From positions 744,001 to 808,000 of the forward strand of contig DASYCZ010000026.1 in NCBI GenBank assembly GCA_036499825.1: a stretch of 64,000 nucleotides of DNA, read 5' to 3'. A program made the position numbers and the translations under genes. This DNA comes from Paradevosia sp036499825. Its GTDB lineage: Bacteria > Pseudomonadota > Alphaproteobacteria > Rhizobiales > Devosiaceae. Each line of letters starts with the position of its first letter. Within the stretch, counting starts at the first letter, position 1. The notes beneath the pieces were generated by a model. It was not told the origin of the DNA. It ran no database searches and saw nothing but the letters and a program-made list of their open reading frames with translations. This document shows, in pieces, positions 11,079 to 22,561 of this stretch.

Positions 11079-13367
11079 TTGTCGATGGTCCAGTCTTTGG
11101 CGCGCTACTGGCGGACCAGGTCGATCGGCTTCGGGCTCGAATTTCTTGGGCATTTCACCCTCAGACATCCACGCATCGTCGCCATCGCGGTGGTGGCGCT
11201 GTCGCTGCTGGCCTTCAGCCAGGTGCCGCGCGCCAATGTCGATGGCGACCTGTTGCGTGTGTTCGCCCATTCCGGTCCCGAATACGACGCCTATGAGAAG
11301 CTGTCGCAGACCTTCGGCACATTCGAGAACGACATCTATGTGCTGGTCAGTTCGCCGCACATGACCGATCCGGCGGTGCTCGAGCAAATGCGCAATCTCG
11401 CCTTCGATCTTGAACTGGATGATTTCGCTGTCGGCACCATGTCGCCCTTTACGCTGCGCAAGCCGGTGGGCAACGGCCAATCCATGCCGGCGGTGCCGGA
11501 GAATATGCAGAGCCCCGAGGAGGTTCGCGCCGCGCTGACCGACCTGCAGGCCAATGACCCGATGATGCGCAATCTCATCGTCGGCGATCTTTCCGGCGTC
11601 GTCATGATCATGTTCCCCGATCCGGAACTCACCAAGGGCGACGGCACCAGGCTGATGATCGCCGACCTGCGCGCGCTCTTGGCGCGATATGAAGGCGCGG
11701 ACCTGCATGTCGAGCTGACCGGACCGCCGATCTGGACCTCGGAAATGCTGAACGCCACCGTCAGCGACCAGGTGAAATTCACCATCTACGGCTTCGCGCT
11801 CGGCGCCTTCATCGCGCTGATTGCCCTGCGCTCGTTCTGGGGCGCGATTCTCGTCTCCTCAACGCCGTTCATCGCCGTCATGTGGGTGATGGGCATCATC
11901 CTGTTGTGCTTCGGCTCCTTCTCTTTCCTCACCATCATCGTCACCACGCTGGTGCTCGTCATCGCCTTTGCCGAGAGCCTGTTCTTCATCTTCAACTGGC
12001 TGGCCTATTGGCGCGACGGCATGGATCCCTACAGGGCCGTCGACGAGACGGTGCGTGTCGTGGGGCCGGCCAGCGCCCTCACCATGCTGACGACGCTGGT
12101 CTCCTTTGCATCGCTGTCGCTGACCGCCGGCCAGGGCATCCGAGAGTTCTCGATTGCCGGCACGATCGCATCGCTGCTGAATTTCGTCTGCCTCATGACC
12201 TTCCTGCCGCTGGCGCTGAAGCTGGCCATCCGGTTCGGCTTCAAGATTCCGCCGACCTCCAGCTTCGTGCTGACCTCGCCGATGCGGCTCTCCTGGTTCC
12301 TGACGCGACGGTTCAGCCGCCTGCTCGCGGTGCTGGCCATCGTGGTCACCGGCCTGCTGTTCATCCCGTATTTCCTGGTGCAGCCCCACTTCTCGTTCGA
12401 AGACCTGATGGCCAAGGATTCCACGGCGCTTACCGCGGCGGAGGATATTGACCAGGGCGTGGGCGGTGTAGCACCGATTTATATCAGCGTGCCGCTCAAG
12501 GACGGCGTCGCCGACGTCACCGACGCCGACTTCGCCACCATTCAAAAGGTGCACGAGATCCTTGAGAGGCATCTGGGGGAAAACAAGGTCATCTCCGCCG
12601 CCAGTTTCACCCATTACGAAGACGCCGGCTTCAGCCGTGACGAAATCTTTGAATCCGTCGGGCCGTTTTTACGCCGCCGCTTCGTGACCGATGACGGCAA
12701 GCAGGCGCTCATCACGGGGTTCATGCCGACCGTGATGGAAGCCGAGCCGTTGAAGACACTGGTCAGCGACATGCAGTCCGATCTCGATGCCGCGGGTATC
12801 CAGGGGGCCGAGATTGGCGGCTTTCGGCTGCTTACCACCTATGCGACGGATAATATCGTCAATGGGCTGCAGCTCGACCTGACGGTTAGTGTCCTGGTCA
12901 ACCTGTTCCTCATCGGGTTTGCGTTCAATTCGCTGCGGGTGGCCACCGCTACAGCTATTCCAAACCTGTTTCCGGTACTGGGCACCGAGGCCTATCTCTG
13001 GTTGTCCGGTTCGGGACTGCAACTGACCACGGTCATCTCCTTGACCATCGCCTTCGGCATCGCCGTCGACGACACGACGCATTTCCTGTCGCACTATCTG
13101 CACGCCCGGCGGGAGGAAGGTCGCGAGCATCGCGACGCCGTGCATCACACCATGCAACGGATTGGCGGCGCTATCGTTGCGACGACGCTGATCCTGTGCT
13201 CCGGCATGGGGATCGTGATGTTCTCCGACCTGCCGCAGGTGGCGTTGTTCGGTACGCTCTTTGTGATCACGCTAGCGCTGGCGCTGATCGGTGACGTGTT
13301 TATCCTGCCCGCCATCCTGGTTGCCGGCGGGCGGTTCTTTCATCGGCTTGGAGGCATAAAACAATGA
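11079..13367 (+). CDS. MMPL/RND-superfamily exporter
   Basis: A 762-residue predicted inner-membrane exporter with the two-fold layout of MMPL/RND proteins: one N-terminal membrane helix, a periplasmic domain (about 60-245), a block of five to six helices (about 245-440), a second periplasmic domain (about 445-610) and a second helix block. The second block contains TIAFGIAVDDTTHFLSHYL, the RND transmembrane motif with conserved Asp residues. The cargo is unknown; relatives move lipids, hopanoids or hydrophobic molecules. A TTG start is chosen because GGAG lies nine bases upstream; an ATG two codons downstream is the alternative. It is translationally coupled to the next gene. Confidence 0.8.
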   Translation: MSMVQSLARYWRTRSIGFGLEFLGHFTLRHPRIVAIAVVALSLLAFSQVPRANVDGDLLRVFAHSGPEYDAYEKLSQTFGTFENDIYVLVSSPHMTDPAVLEQMRNLAFDLELDDFAVGTMSPFTLRKPVGNGQSMPAVPENMQSPEEVRAALTDLQANDPMMRNLIVGDLSGVVMIMFPDPELTKGDGTRLMIADLRALLARYEGADLHVELTGPPIWTSEMLNATVSDQVKFTIYGFALGAFIALIALRSFWGAILVSSTPFIAVMWVMGIILLCFGSFSFLTIIVTTLVLVIAFAESLFFIFNWLAYWRDGMDPYRAVDETVRVVGPASALTMLTTLVSFASLSLTAGQGIREFSIAGTIASLLNFVCLMTFLPLALKLAIRFGFKIPPTSSFVLTSPMRLSWFLTRRFSRLLAVLAIVVTGLLFIPYFLVQPHFSFEDLMAKDSTALTAAEDIDQGVGGVAPIYISVPLKDGVADVTDADFATIQKVHEILERHLGENKVISAASFTHYEDAGFSRDEIFESVGPFLRRRFVTDDGKQALITGFMPTVMEAEPLKTLVSDMQSDLDAAGIQGAEIGGFRLLTTYATDNIVNGLQLDLTVSVLVNLFLIGFAFNSLRVATATAIPNLFPVLGTEAYLWLSGSGLQLTTVISLTIAFGIAVDDTTHFLSHYLHARREEGREHRDAVHHTMQRIGGAIVATTLILCSGMGIVMFSDLPQVALFGTLFVITLALALIGDVFILPAILVAGGRFFHRLGGIKQ

Positions 13368-13888
13368 TCATGACCGGACCCATGCGGCGCCTGCTCGCCA
13401 CCGCAGGCCTGGCCTCTTCCCTCATTCTGTCCGCGGCACCGGCCTTGGCGGCACAGAAGGACATCGATTTCCTGAAGGATTATCTTGGTAGCTGGCGCGG
13501 CCGCGGCACGCTGACCGGCGCCAATGTCGAGACCGTCGCCTGCAAGCTCACGATGAGCAACGGCAACAGCGACAAGATCAACTATTCGGGACGCTGCGTG
13601 CTGGCGGGCAGCAATCTGTCGATCAGCGGCACCATCGCCTATATCGACGACAAGCAGCGCTACGAAGCCATCATGACATCGAACGCCAGCTTCACGGGCG
13701 TCGCGGTGGGCCACAAGCAAGGCAGCGGCGTGGTGTTCAACCTGCAGGAACGCGACAAGGATGAGGGTAAGGAGCTGGCTATCTCAGCCGTCATCTCATT
13801 GCTCAATGGCGGGGTCGACGTCAATTTCCACGTGGTGGATGTCGCCAGCGGCGACGTCATCGACGCCCGGGTGCCCTTCATCCGGTAG
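13364..13888 (+). CDS. Secreted protein of unknown function, coupled to the MMPL exporter
   Basis: I do not recognise a named family. The 174-residue product starts with a clear signal peptide (MRRLLATAGLASSLILSAAP, then ALA-AQ), so it is exported to the periplasm or beyond. The mature part is rich in short beta-strand patterns (LGSWRGRGTLTGANVETVAC, INYSGRCVLAG, ISGTIAYIDDKQRYEA), consistent with a small beta-barrel or lipocalin-like fold. Two cysteines (VACKL and SGRCV) could form a disulfide. Its ATG overlaps the exporter stop as ATGA, so the two are made together. A periplasmic partner or cargo-binding role is possible but unproven. Confidence 0.75.
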   Translation: MIMTGPMRRLLATAGLASSLILSAAPALAAQKDIDFLKDYLGSWRGRGTLTGANVETVACKLTMSNGNSDKINYSGRCVLAGSNLSISGTIAYIDDKQRYEAIMTSNASFTGVAVGHKQGSGVVFNLQERDKDEGKELAISAVISLLNGGVDVNFHVVDVASGDVIDARVPFIR

Positions 13889-13990
13889 ATATCCGGAGAC
13901 TGCTCAAGCCGGGCTTGTCATCAACGCGCGGCTTCCGTCAGGCATGTCGCCGGCCTGCTGAAGGTCGATGGCATGAGTGCGTCAGAGGCA

Positions 13991-14039
13991 GAAAGCGCGT
14001 CAGGCAGAACGGGCCAATGCGTCGGCCCGTTCCGCTTTC
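13991..14039. terminator. Bidirectional hairpin between a rightward gene and ssb
   Basis: A long nearly perfect inverted repeat: GAACGGGCC (14007-14015) pairs with GGCCCGTTC (14024-14032) around an 8-base loop, and the outer GAAAGCG / CGCTTTC arms extend it after an internal loop on one side. It lies between two converging genes and can end transcription from either side. There is no long T-run. Confidence 0.6.
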
Positions 14040-14049
14040 ACCGTCTCGC

Positions 14050-14541
14050 TCAGAACGGAATGTCGTCGTCCCCACCGGGCTCGAACACCGGGGCGCTCGA
14101 AGCCGGCCGGCGCGCGCCGCCGCCACCGGTCGGGCGATCCTCGCGGGGGCTGGAGAACCCACCACCGCCGCCAGCGCCCTCGCCTTCCCCACGCCCGTCG
14201 AGCATGGTGAGGTTCGAGTTGAAGCCCTGCAGCACGATTTCAGTCGAGTATTTGTCCTGACCGCTCTGGTCCTGCCATTTGCGGGTCTGGAGCTGACCCT
14301 CGATATAGACCTTGCTGCCCTTGCGCAAATATTGCTCCGCAACCTTGGTGAGGCCTTCCGAGAAGATCACCACGCGATGCCACTCGGTCTTTTCCTTGCG
14401 CTCGCCGCTGTTGCGGTCGCGCCAGGTCTCGCTGGTGGCGATGCTGAGGTTGACGACCTTGCCACCGCTGGGAAGGTTGCGCACCTCGGGATCGGCGCCC
14501 AGATTGCCGACCAAAATCACCTTGTTCACGCTGCCTGCCAT
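14050..14541 (-). CDS. ssb: Single-stranded DNA-binding protein
   Basis: A 163-residue SSB with an N-terminal OB-fold (MAGSVNKVILVGNLGADPEV through YSTEIVLQGF, residues 1-110), a Gly-rich low-complexity linker, and the acidic tip GDDDIPF that recruits repair and replication proteins. The ATG of MAGSVNK is chosen over an upstream in-frame ATG because it fits the family and follows AGGAAC. It is divergent from uvrA, and the intergenic region contains SOS boxes. ssb is a known SOS gene in many bacteria. Confidence 0.97.
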   Translation of the reverse strand: MAGSVNKVILVGNLGADPEVRNLPSGGKVVNLSIATSETWRDRNSGERKEKTEWHRVVIFSEGLTKVAEQYLRKGSKVYIEGQLQTRKWQDQSGQDKYSTEIVLQGFNSNLTMLDGRGEGEGAGGGGGFSSPREDRPTGGGGARRPASSAPVFEPGGDDDIPF

Positions 14542-14669
14542 GGGCTGTTCCTTCCATTTACGCGCTGGAGCATGAGGCCGCTCCACATTGCCGCGTACTT
14601 TAAACGCTTGTGCCGCGCCTTTCGCGCCAAAACCATGAACTGTTCACAGGCTAGCGCGCGCTCGGCATT

Positions 14670-14684
14670 GTTCACTCTATGTTC
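14670..14684. promoter_or_regulatory. LexA (SOS) box, ssb side
   Basis: GTTC-ACTCTAT-GTTC is a perfect match to the direct-repeat LexA operator of alphaproteobacteria (GTTC-N7-GTTC). It overlaps the likely -10 element of the leftward ssb promoter, 129 bases before the ssb ATG, where LexA would block transcription until DNA damage. Confidence 0.85.
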
Positions 14685-14746
14685 GATTTTGGGCGTGCCG
14701 AAGTCAAGATGATCCTCAGTTGTTTACGCTTGACCGAATCCCTCTT

Positions 14747-14761
14747 GTTCCTTTTATGTTC
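14747..14761. promoter_or_regulatory. LexA (SOS) box, uvrA side
   Basis: GTTC-CTTTTAT-GTTC is a second perfect GTTC-N7-GTTC operator, 180 bases before the uvrA ATG. It covers the TTATGT -10-like hexamer of a promoter with TTGACC at -35. uvrA is a standard member of the alphaproteobacterial SOS regulon. Confidence 0.87.
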
Positions 14762-14940
14762 TTTCGGCTAAGGTGAACCGGGATGATATCGTTCCGCAAT
14801 TCTGGTCCGTCCGACACTGCCCATCATGGACGGATGCTTGCGTCGGACCATCGGAATGCCTATCTCCCAGCACTGGCGCCAGCCAGAACAAGACCGCATT
14901 GTAAGATCGACGCGCCGGGCATTGCCGAGCGCCCATAGCC

Positions 14941-17844
<2,904 letters not shown>

Positions 17845-17847
17845 AGG

Positions 17848-17873
17848 AAGGCGGGTTCGATACCGCCTTTTCT
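17848..17873 (+). terminator. Rho-independent terminator after uvrA
   Basis: AAGGCGG and CCGCCTT form a 7-bp stem around an 8-base loop, followed by TTCTTT, starting three bases after the uvrA stop. It is a good intrinsic terminator. Confidence 0.85.
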
Positions 17874-18080
17874 TTCGGTCGCAGAGCATAGATTGGGTGG
17901 CGAGGTGTGGTCGGACAGAGATTCCTGCCTGCCAACATCACCCTTTGCACTCATGCTGTGACACTGGTGTGAAAATGCCATGCGTCGTACGCATGACGAC
18001 AGTGACGATTGCCGGGTAGTTGATCAGGCCGATTCAACCCATCTTCGGCATGCATAGCGAACGTAAGAAGGAATACGCAA

Positions 18081-18233
18081 ATGTTTGTTCGTGCCGTCTG
18101 GCGCAATAAGCAGCTGGTCGACATCAGGCAGACGTTGCGGGAAACGCAAGTCCCGACCCCAAGGGGTTCCGAAGTCCTTGGACTAGCCAGTCCCGACTTT
18201 GGCAACATGACCCGCGGCCTGTTCGATCGCTGA
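18081..18233 (+). CDS. Small protein of 50 residues, unknown function
   Basis: A 50-codon frame starts MFVRAVWRNKQLVDIRQTLR and ends GNMTRGLFDR. I recognise no family. Support for it being real: an AAGGA ribosome-binding site nine bases before the ATG, a strong hairpin terminator just after the stop, and no overlapping gene on either strand. The N-terminal half is basic and could be helical, the C-terminal half is rich in Pro and Gly. It lies just upstream of a DUF1127 small-protein gene with its own terminator, and the basic Trp/Arg N-terminus faintly recalls that family without matching its core. Confidence 0.5.
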   Translation: MFVRAVWRNKQLVDIRQTLRETQVPTPRGSEVLGLASPDFGNMTRGLFDR

Positions 18234-18255
18234 TACGACCATCCTGACTGCATCT

Positions 18256-18288
18256 AGCGGTCGCCGTGAGCTACCGGCGGCCGCTTTC
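18256..18288 (+). terminator. Rho-independent terminator after the small ORF
   Basis: AGCGGTCGCCG (18256-18266) pairs with CGGCGGCCGCT (18275-18285) as an 11-bp stem with one G-T pair and an 8-base loop, followed by TT. The strong stem and position argue for a transcribed unit ending here. Confidence 0.8.
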
Positions 18289-18424
18289 GATTCAAATCTT
18301 AAATTTCGATGAATGCGCGAAAATATAGGCATGCGCAAATCGCATGCCAAGTTTGAGCAAAGCCCAACTGCTCACCCAGGGGGAACAGCACTATATCCCC
18401 CTTGTAAACGAAAGGAGACTTCAA

Positions 18425-18574
18425 ATGGACTTCCGCAAGACGCTTCGCAAGTGGGCCGCCTACCAGCAGACCGTCCGTGAGCTCAATGCTCTCGACAACC
18501 GTCAGCTCAATGACCTGGGCATCACCCGCACCGATATCACGCGCATTGCCCGCGACCATGCCAGCACCATCTAA
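18425..18574 (+). CDS. DUF1127 small protein
   Basis: A 49-residue protein with the DUF1127 core: L-x-x-L-x-x-L-D-x-R-Q-L-x-D-L-G-I-T-R-x-D-I, seen at residues 20-38. DUF1127 proteins are small, Arg-rich and common in alphaproteobacteria; some bind RNA or affect phosphate and stress responses. The start ATG follows a very good ribosome-binding site, AAAGGAG, and a short leader, so high expression is likely. A terminator follows. Confidence 0.85.
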   Translation: MDFRKTLRKWAAYQQTVRELNALDNRQLNDLGITRTDITRIARDHASTI

Positions 18575-18609
18575 CGGTTCGCTGACTGCCAAAATCGCCG
18601 CAAAGCCCC

Positions 18610-18643
18610 GAACACCCGCTCTCATATGAGGCGGGTGTTCTTG
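18610..18643 (+). terminator. Hairpin terminator after the DUF1127 gene
   Basis: GAACACCCGC (18610-18619) pairs with GCGGGTGTTC (18631-18640). Inside it, CTCAT pairs with ATGAG across one bulged base. Only TT follows, so the stem is strong but the T-tract is poor. It lies between converging genes. Confidence 0.65.
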
Positions 18644-18653
18644 CATTCCGAGC

Positions 18654-19304
18654 CTAGAAGCTCGTACGTCCGATCATTTCCTCATAGCTTACGCACACCG
18701 CCTTCTGGAACGGCTTCCGCGCTTCCAGCCGTGCATGCCAAGCCGCGACATGTGGCAAATCCTCGCGGTCTGCCGGCATGGTCGAATAGCGGTACATCGC
18801 CGCCCCGGCCGCGATATCGGCATAGGTCAGCTGCTCCCCACCCAGATATGGCGTCTTGGCGAGCCGCTGCTCCATGATGCGAAAGACCCGCCGGGTTTCC
18901 GCCGCGCTCTTGGCAATCAACTCGGCATTGTGTTCGGCCACCGGCACCCGCACCACATTCCAGAACAGGCCGAGCCATGCGGGCTGGAACGTCGTCGCGG
19001 TCCAGTCCGTCCACTGATCGACGACAGCACGCTCATTCGGCTCGACAGGCCAGAGCAAGCCCGAGGCATAAGTCGCCGCAAGGTAGCGCAGCACCGCGTG
19101 ACTTTCCCAGACGGTTACATCACCGTCCTGCAACGTCGGCACCAGCCGGTTCGGGTTGAGGATGCCATATTCGGGACGGTCGAGACCGCCGTGACGGCCG
19201 CCGACCTCAACTTGCGTATAGTCCAATTCCAGTTCCTCTAGCGCCCACCGGACTTTCTGGACGTTGAGGGAACTTGCTCGCCCCCACAGCTTGATATGAG
19301 TCAT
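18654..19304 (-). CDS. Glutathione S-transferase family protein
   Basis: A 216-residue GST with an N-terminal thioredoxin-like domain (MTHIKLWGRASSLNVQKVRW, NPNRLVPTLQDGDVTVWES, residues 1-80; the Val-Pro and Glu-Ser pairs bind glutathione) and an all-helical C-terminal domain with LTYADIAAGAAMYRY. Ser12 in RASSLNVQK is the likely catalytic serine position of the beta/theta-like classes. The substrate is unknown. It stands alone, divergent from trmFO. Confidence 0.88.
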   Translation of the reverse strand: MTHIKLWGRASSLNVQKVRWALEELELDYTQVEVGGRHGGLDRPEYGILNPNRLVPTLQDGDVTVWESHAVLRYLAATYASGLLWPVEPNERAVVDQWTDWTATTFQPAWLGLFWNVVRVPVAEHNAELIAKSAAETRRVFRIMEQRLAKTPYLGGEQLTYADIAAGAAMYRYSTMPADREDLPHVAAWHARLEARKPFQKAVCVSYEEMIGRTSF

Positions 19305-19435
19305 GCGCGCTACCCCGTTGCGCCTGTAGTCTGCGGGGGCATCGCAGGGTGGTCAAGCGAGCGGGCGCAAAATCCTTGGAGCTGCCGGTCCGAACGCGTA
19401 TAGGCAACGCAACCCATCGCATTCGGAACTCCATA

Positions 19436-20824
19436 TTGTCTGATACCCCAATTCACATCATCGGCGGCGGTCTCGCCGGTTCGGAAGCAGCCTGGCAGGC
19501 TGCCAATGCCGGCGCCAAAGTCATTCTTCACGAGATGCGTCCGCTCCGCATGACCGAGGCGCACCTGACCCAGGGCCTTGCGGAACTGGTCTGCTCCAAC
19601 AGCTTCCGCTCCGACGACGCCAAGCACAATGCGGTTGGCCTTCTGCATGAGGAAATGCGCCGCTGCGGCTCGCTGATCATGCAATCGGCCGACAAACACG
19701 CCCTGCCCGCCGGCGGCGCTCTGGCCGTCGATCGCGTGCCGTTTTCGGACACGGTGACGGCGGCCATCGAGGGGCATCCGAACATCAGCATCGACCGAAC
19801 GGAAGTCCAGGGACTGCCGCCCTCGGACTGGCACAACGTCATCGTGGCCACCGGCCCGTTGACTTCGCCGCCGCTGGCGGAAGCCATTCAGAAACTTACC
19901 GGCGAAGACGCCCTCGCCTTCTTCGACGCCATAGCGCCGATCGTGCACGGCGACAGCATCAACCGCGATATCGTCTGGGCACAGTCTCGCTATGACAAGC
20001 CGGGACCGGCGGGCACCGGCGCCGACTATCTCAACTGCCCGATGAACGAGCAGCAATACAACGCCTTCGTCGATGCGCTGCTGACCGGTGAGAAGCATGT
20101 CTTCCACGAATGGGAGAACGTTCCCTATTTCGACGGCTGCCTGCCGATCGAAGTGATGGCCGAGCGCGGCCGGGAAACCCTGCGTTACGGCCCGCTCAAG
20201 CCGGTGGGACTGACCAATCCGCGTGATCCGGAAACCAAGTCCTATGCCATCGTGCAGTTGCGGCAGGACAATGCGCTGGGCACGCTATGGAACATGGTCG
20301 GCTTTCAGACCAAGCTGAAATATGGCCGCCAGGCCGATATCTTCCGCATGATTCCGGGGCTTGAGGAGGCGCAGTTCGCACGCCTGGGCGGGTTGCACCA
20401 CAACACTTTCCTCAACTCACCCAAAGTTCTGGGGCGCGACCTCAGGCTCAAGGCCGATCCGCGCCTGCGGTTTGCCGGCCAGATCACCGGTGTGGAAGGT
20501 TACGTCGAGAGCGCCGCCATCGGGCTCATCGCCGGACGCATGGCCGCCGCCGATACCCGTGGCGTCGTGTTGATGCCACCGCCCACGACCACGGCGCTGG
20601 GCGCGCTGATCAACCATATCACCGGCGGCCATCTTTCGGCTGAAGACACGATCGAGCCGGCGCCGCGCAGCTTCCAGCCGATGAACGTCAATTTCGGGCT
20701 GTTCCCTGAGGTGACGCTGGTGAAGCCGGAAGGCGTCAAACGCTGGAAGAGCAGTGAGAAGACCCTCGCCAAGCGGGAAGCGATCAGCGCCAGGGCGCTC
20801 GATGATCTCAGGGCCTGGGCTTAG
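19436..20824 (+). CDS. trmFO: Methylenetetrahydrofolate-tRNA uracil-5-methyltransferase
   Basis: TrmFO is a folate- and FAD-dependent enzyme that makes 5-methyluridine at position 54 of tRNA. The dinucleotide-binding motif IHIIGGGLAGSEAAWQAA is at the N-terminus, followed by VCSNSFRSDDAKHNAVGLLHEEM and, later, TGVEGYVESAAIGLIAG, both typical of the family. I use the TTG start before SDTPIHIIGGG, giving 462 residues. The frame extends 29 codons upstream to an ATG, but that part is unlike any TrmFO. The last 17 bases overlap the convergent DUF4153 gene. Confidence 0.95.
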   Translation: MSDTPIHIIGGGLAGSEAAWQAANAGAKVILHEMRPLRMTEAHLTQGLAELVCSNSFRSDDAKHNAVGLLHEEMRRCGSLIMQSADKHALPAGGALAVDRVPFSDTVTAAIEGHPNISIDRTEVQGLPPSDWHNVIVATGPLTSPPLAEAIQKLTGEDALAFFDAIAPIVHGDSINRDIVWAQSRYDKPGPAGTGADYLNCPMNEQQYNAFVDALLTGEKHVFHEWENVPYFDGCLPIEVMAERGRETLRYGPLKPVGLTNPRDPETKSYAIVQLRQDNALGTLWNMVGFQTKLKYGRQADIFRMIPGLEEAQFARLGGLHHNTFLNSPKVLGRDLRLKADPRLRFAGQITGVEGYVESAAIGLIAGRMAAADTRGVVLMPPPTTTALGALINHITGGHLSAEDTIEPAPRSFQPMNVNFGLFPEVTLVKPEGVKRWKSSEKTLAKREAISARALDDLRAWA

Positions 20825-22553
20825 GCACGGCGTCTGTGAACAGCATGCCCTCCAGGTAGTCTACCCGCTGCGAGCCATCCTTCTCCTGGGCGATCCAGCT
20901 TGACTGGACGACAAAGCTATAGTGCACGGGCCCCAGGCTGAAGCCGATCGCCGGCTGGTTCAGCAGATCTCCTGTGTTCTGCGCCAGCCAGCCGCCCAGG
21001 TCTATCGTGGCTGTGGCGCCATCGCTGCGCGCCGAAAGGACGGTTTTGGCCAGCCCCAGATATATCGGCCCGACCAGCGTATCGACGTCCGTGTAAAGGG
21101 TCGTGTATCCGATCAGGATCGGTGTGGCGGAGATGTCAAACCCGGCATTGGCGTCGAACAGGACACGTCTCGCGGGACGCTCAGAGTCATCGGTCATCAC
21201 GCCGAGCTGCAGCAATACGTCATTGAGATCGGAGTTCTCGGAATTAAGCGTCAGGCCGTGCCTGGTGTATACGAGCTGCAGCTGCCTGCGATTATCGTCA
21301 CCAAAGAACAGATACCCGATGATGCTGCGCGCTGCCGCTGCGTCATCGGGATTCCAATTCGGCCTGCTGTCCGGCCCCGTAACACCGTTGCTGGTCAGCA
21401 GCGCGTCGAGGCGCATAGCCTGGCTCTGGCGCGGCAGGCTTTCGATGTTCCAGGGGCCAACGCTGATCAGCATAAGGATTATCCCCGCCAGCGCCGGGAT
21501 CAGACGTATATCGCCACGCCGCAGCAGGAAGATGAGCGTCAGCAGTCCGCCCCATACCCCACCGGCGAGCAGCAGAATGCGCTGCGGCGTAAGGCCGTAG
21601 CTCTCGATGCGGACGCCGATCGCCAGGGCGTAAAGTACCAGCGGCACGATGGTCAGCCTGAACCACCAGCGTTGGAAGAGCCGCACCAGGCCGCGCTCAC
21701 GCATGAACGCCGGGTACAGCACCAGCCAGTTGGCGGCGCCGGTGATGACGAACGCCAGGGCCATCCATCCCAGGAGGCCCTTGGGCAGCGCCCGCTCGGC
21801 GACGATCTCGACGGTATAGACGAGAAGAATCGCCGCATAGACCAGCAGCAGCGGGGTCAGCACGAACTGACCGAGAAAGCCGATGGCCTTGGCGATGACA
21901 TCCGGTTCGCGCACGGCCCGCTCGTCATAGTGGTCCAACTGGGGAATCGTCGACAACCAATAGACCGGTGTGAAGAACAGCCCGATCACCGGCAGTATGA
22001 AGCGATAGAACAAGTCATCGACCTTCAGGCCGAAAAGGATGCTCAGCGAGCGTTCGATGGCGACTATGCCGAGTGCAATCAACACAAAGGCGATCGCCGC
22101 GATCAGGCCCGTCGCGACCGCCTGGTGATTGAGCCACCAGAATCGGTCCTGCTGAGCGCTGCGTTCGTCCCCGCTTCCGATGCGCGTGAACGCCGAAACC
22201 GACAGCCACAGGACCGAAATCACGGGAAGCAGATAGGGTGCGATCCAGAGGCCGTCCGGAATATGAAACGCCCCGATGGCCAATAGCGGTACCAAATAGC
22301 CGAGAATTAGCCCCGAGACCGGAGCCTCCGGCCGGCTTTCAGCAAAGAGTCGCCCGGCCAGCGCGAAGACGGCACCGCTGGCGATCCCGAAAAACCACCG
22401 CCACCAGTTTCCGTCGCCTGCTGGTATGTCCCAGTTGATCGAAGCGATGGCGGCCGCCGTCGCGCCGGCAGCGAGCAGCACCGCGAAGGGGAAACGACGC
22501 ACCGTTGCAACCAGGTCCGGCGCAAAACGGTCGAGCCAGTGACGCCAAGCCAT
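20808..22553 (-). CDS. DUF4153 polytopic membrane protein
   Basis: A 581-residue protein with 11 to 12 predicted membrane segments in its first 380 residues and a soluble C-terminal domain of about 200 residues containing SIIGYLFFGDDNRRQ. The overall pattern matches DUF4153, whose function is unknown. The start is the ATG of MAWRHWLDRF with GAGGG just upstream, eight bases after the preceding gene. A GTG 11 codons earlier would overlap that gene. It is last in the leftward run that begins with yajC, though a role in export is not implied by sequence. Confidence 0.8.
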   Translation of the reverse strand: MAWRHWLDRFAPDLVATVRRFPFAVLLAAGATAAAIASINWDIPAGDGNWWRWFFGIASGAVFALAGRLFAESRPEAPVSGLILGYLVPLLAIGAFHIPDGLWIAPYLLPVISVLWLSVSAFTRIGSGDERSAQQDRFWWLNHQAVATGLIAAIAFVLIALGIVAIERSLSILFGLKVDDLFYRFILPVIGLFFTPVYWLSTIPQLDHYDERAVREPDVIAKAIGFLGQFVLTPLLLVYAAILLVYTVEIVAERALPKGLLGWMALAFVITGAANWLVLYPAFMRERGLVRLFQRWWFRLTIVPLVLYALAIGVRIESYGLTPQRILLLAGGVWGGLLTLIFLLRRGDIRLIPALAGIILMLISVGPWNIESLPRQSQAMRLDALLTSNGVTGPDSRPNWNPDDAAAARSIIGYLFFGDDNRRQLQLVYTRHGLTLNSENSDLNDVLLQLGVMTDDSERPARRVLFDANAGFDISATPILIGYTTLYTDVDTLVGPIYLGLAKTVLSARSDGATATIDLGGWLAQNTGDLLNQPAIGFSLGPVHYSFVVQSSWIAQEKDGSQRVDYLEGMLFTDAVPKPRP

Positions 22554-22561
22554 TGTTTCCC

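Larger units (their letters stand above)
14542..14940. promoter_or_regulatory. Divergent ssb/uvrA control region (399 bases, no gene)
   Basis: There is no coding potential here. The region holds two GTTC-N7-GTTC LexA boxes, one on the ssb side and one on the uvrA side, each overlapping a plausible promoter. For uvrA, TTGACC (14730-14735), an 18-base spacer and TTATGT (14754-14759) are seen. For ssb on the minus strand, TTGACT (14707-14702) precedes AACATA with an 18-base spacer. About 180 bases of uvrA leader between its box and the ATG show nothing recognisable. Confidence 0.75.
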
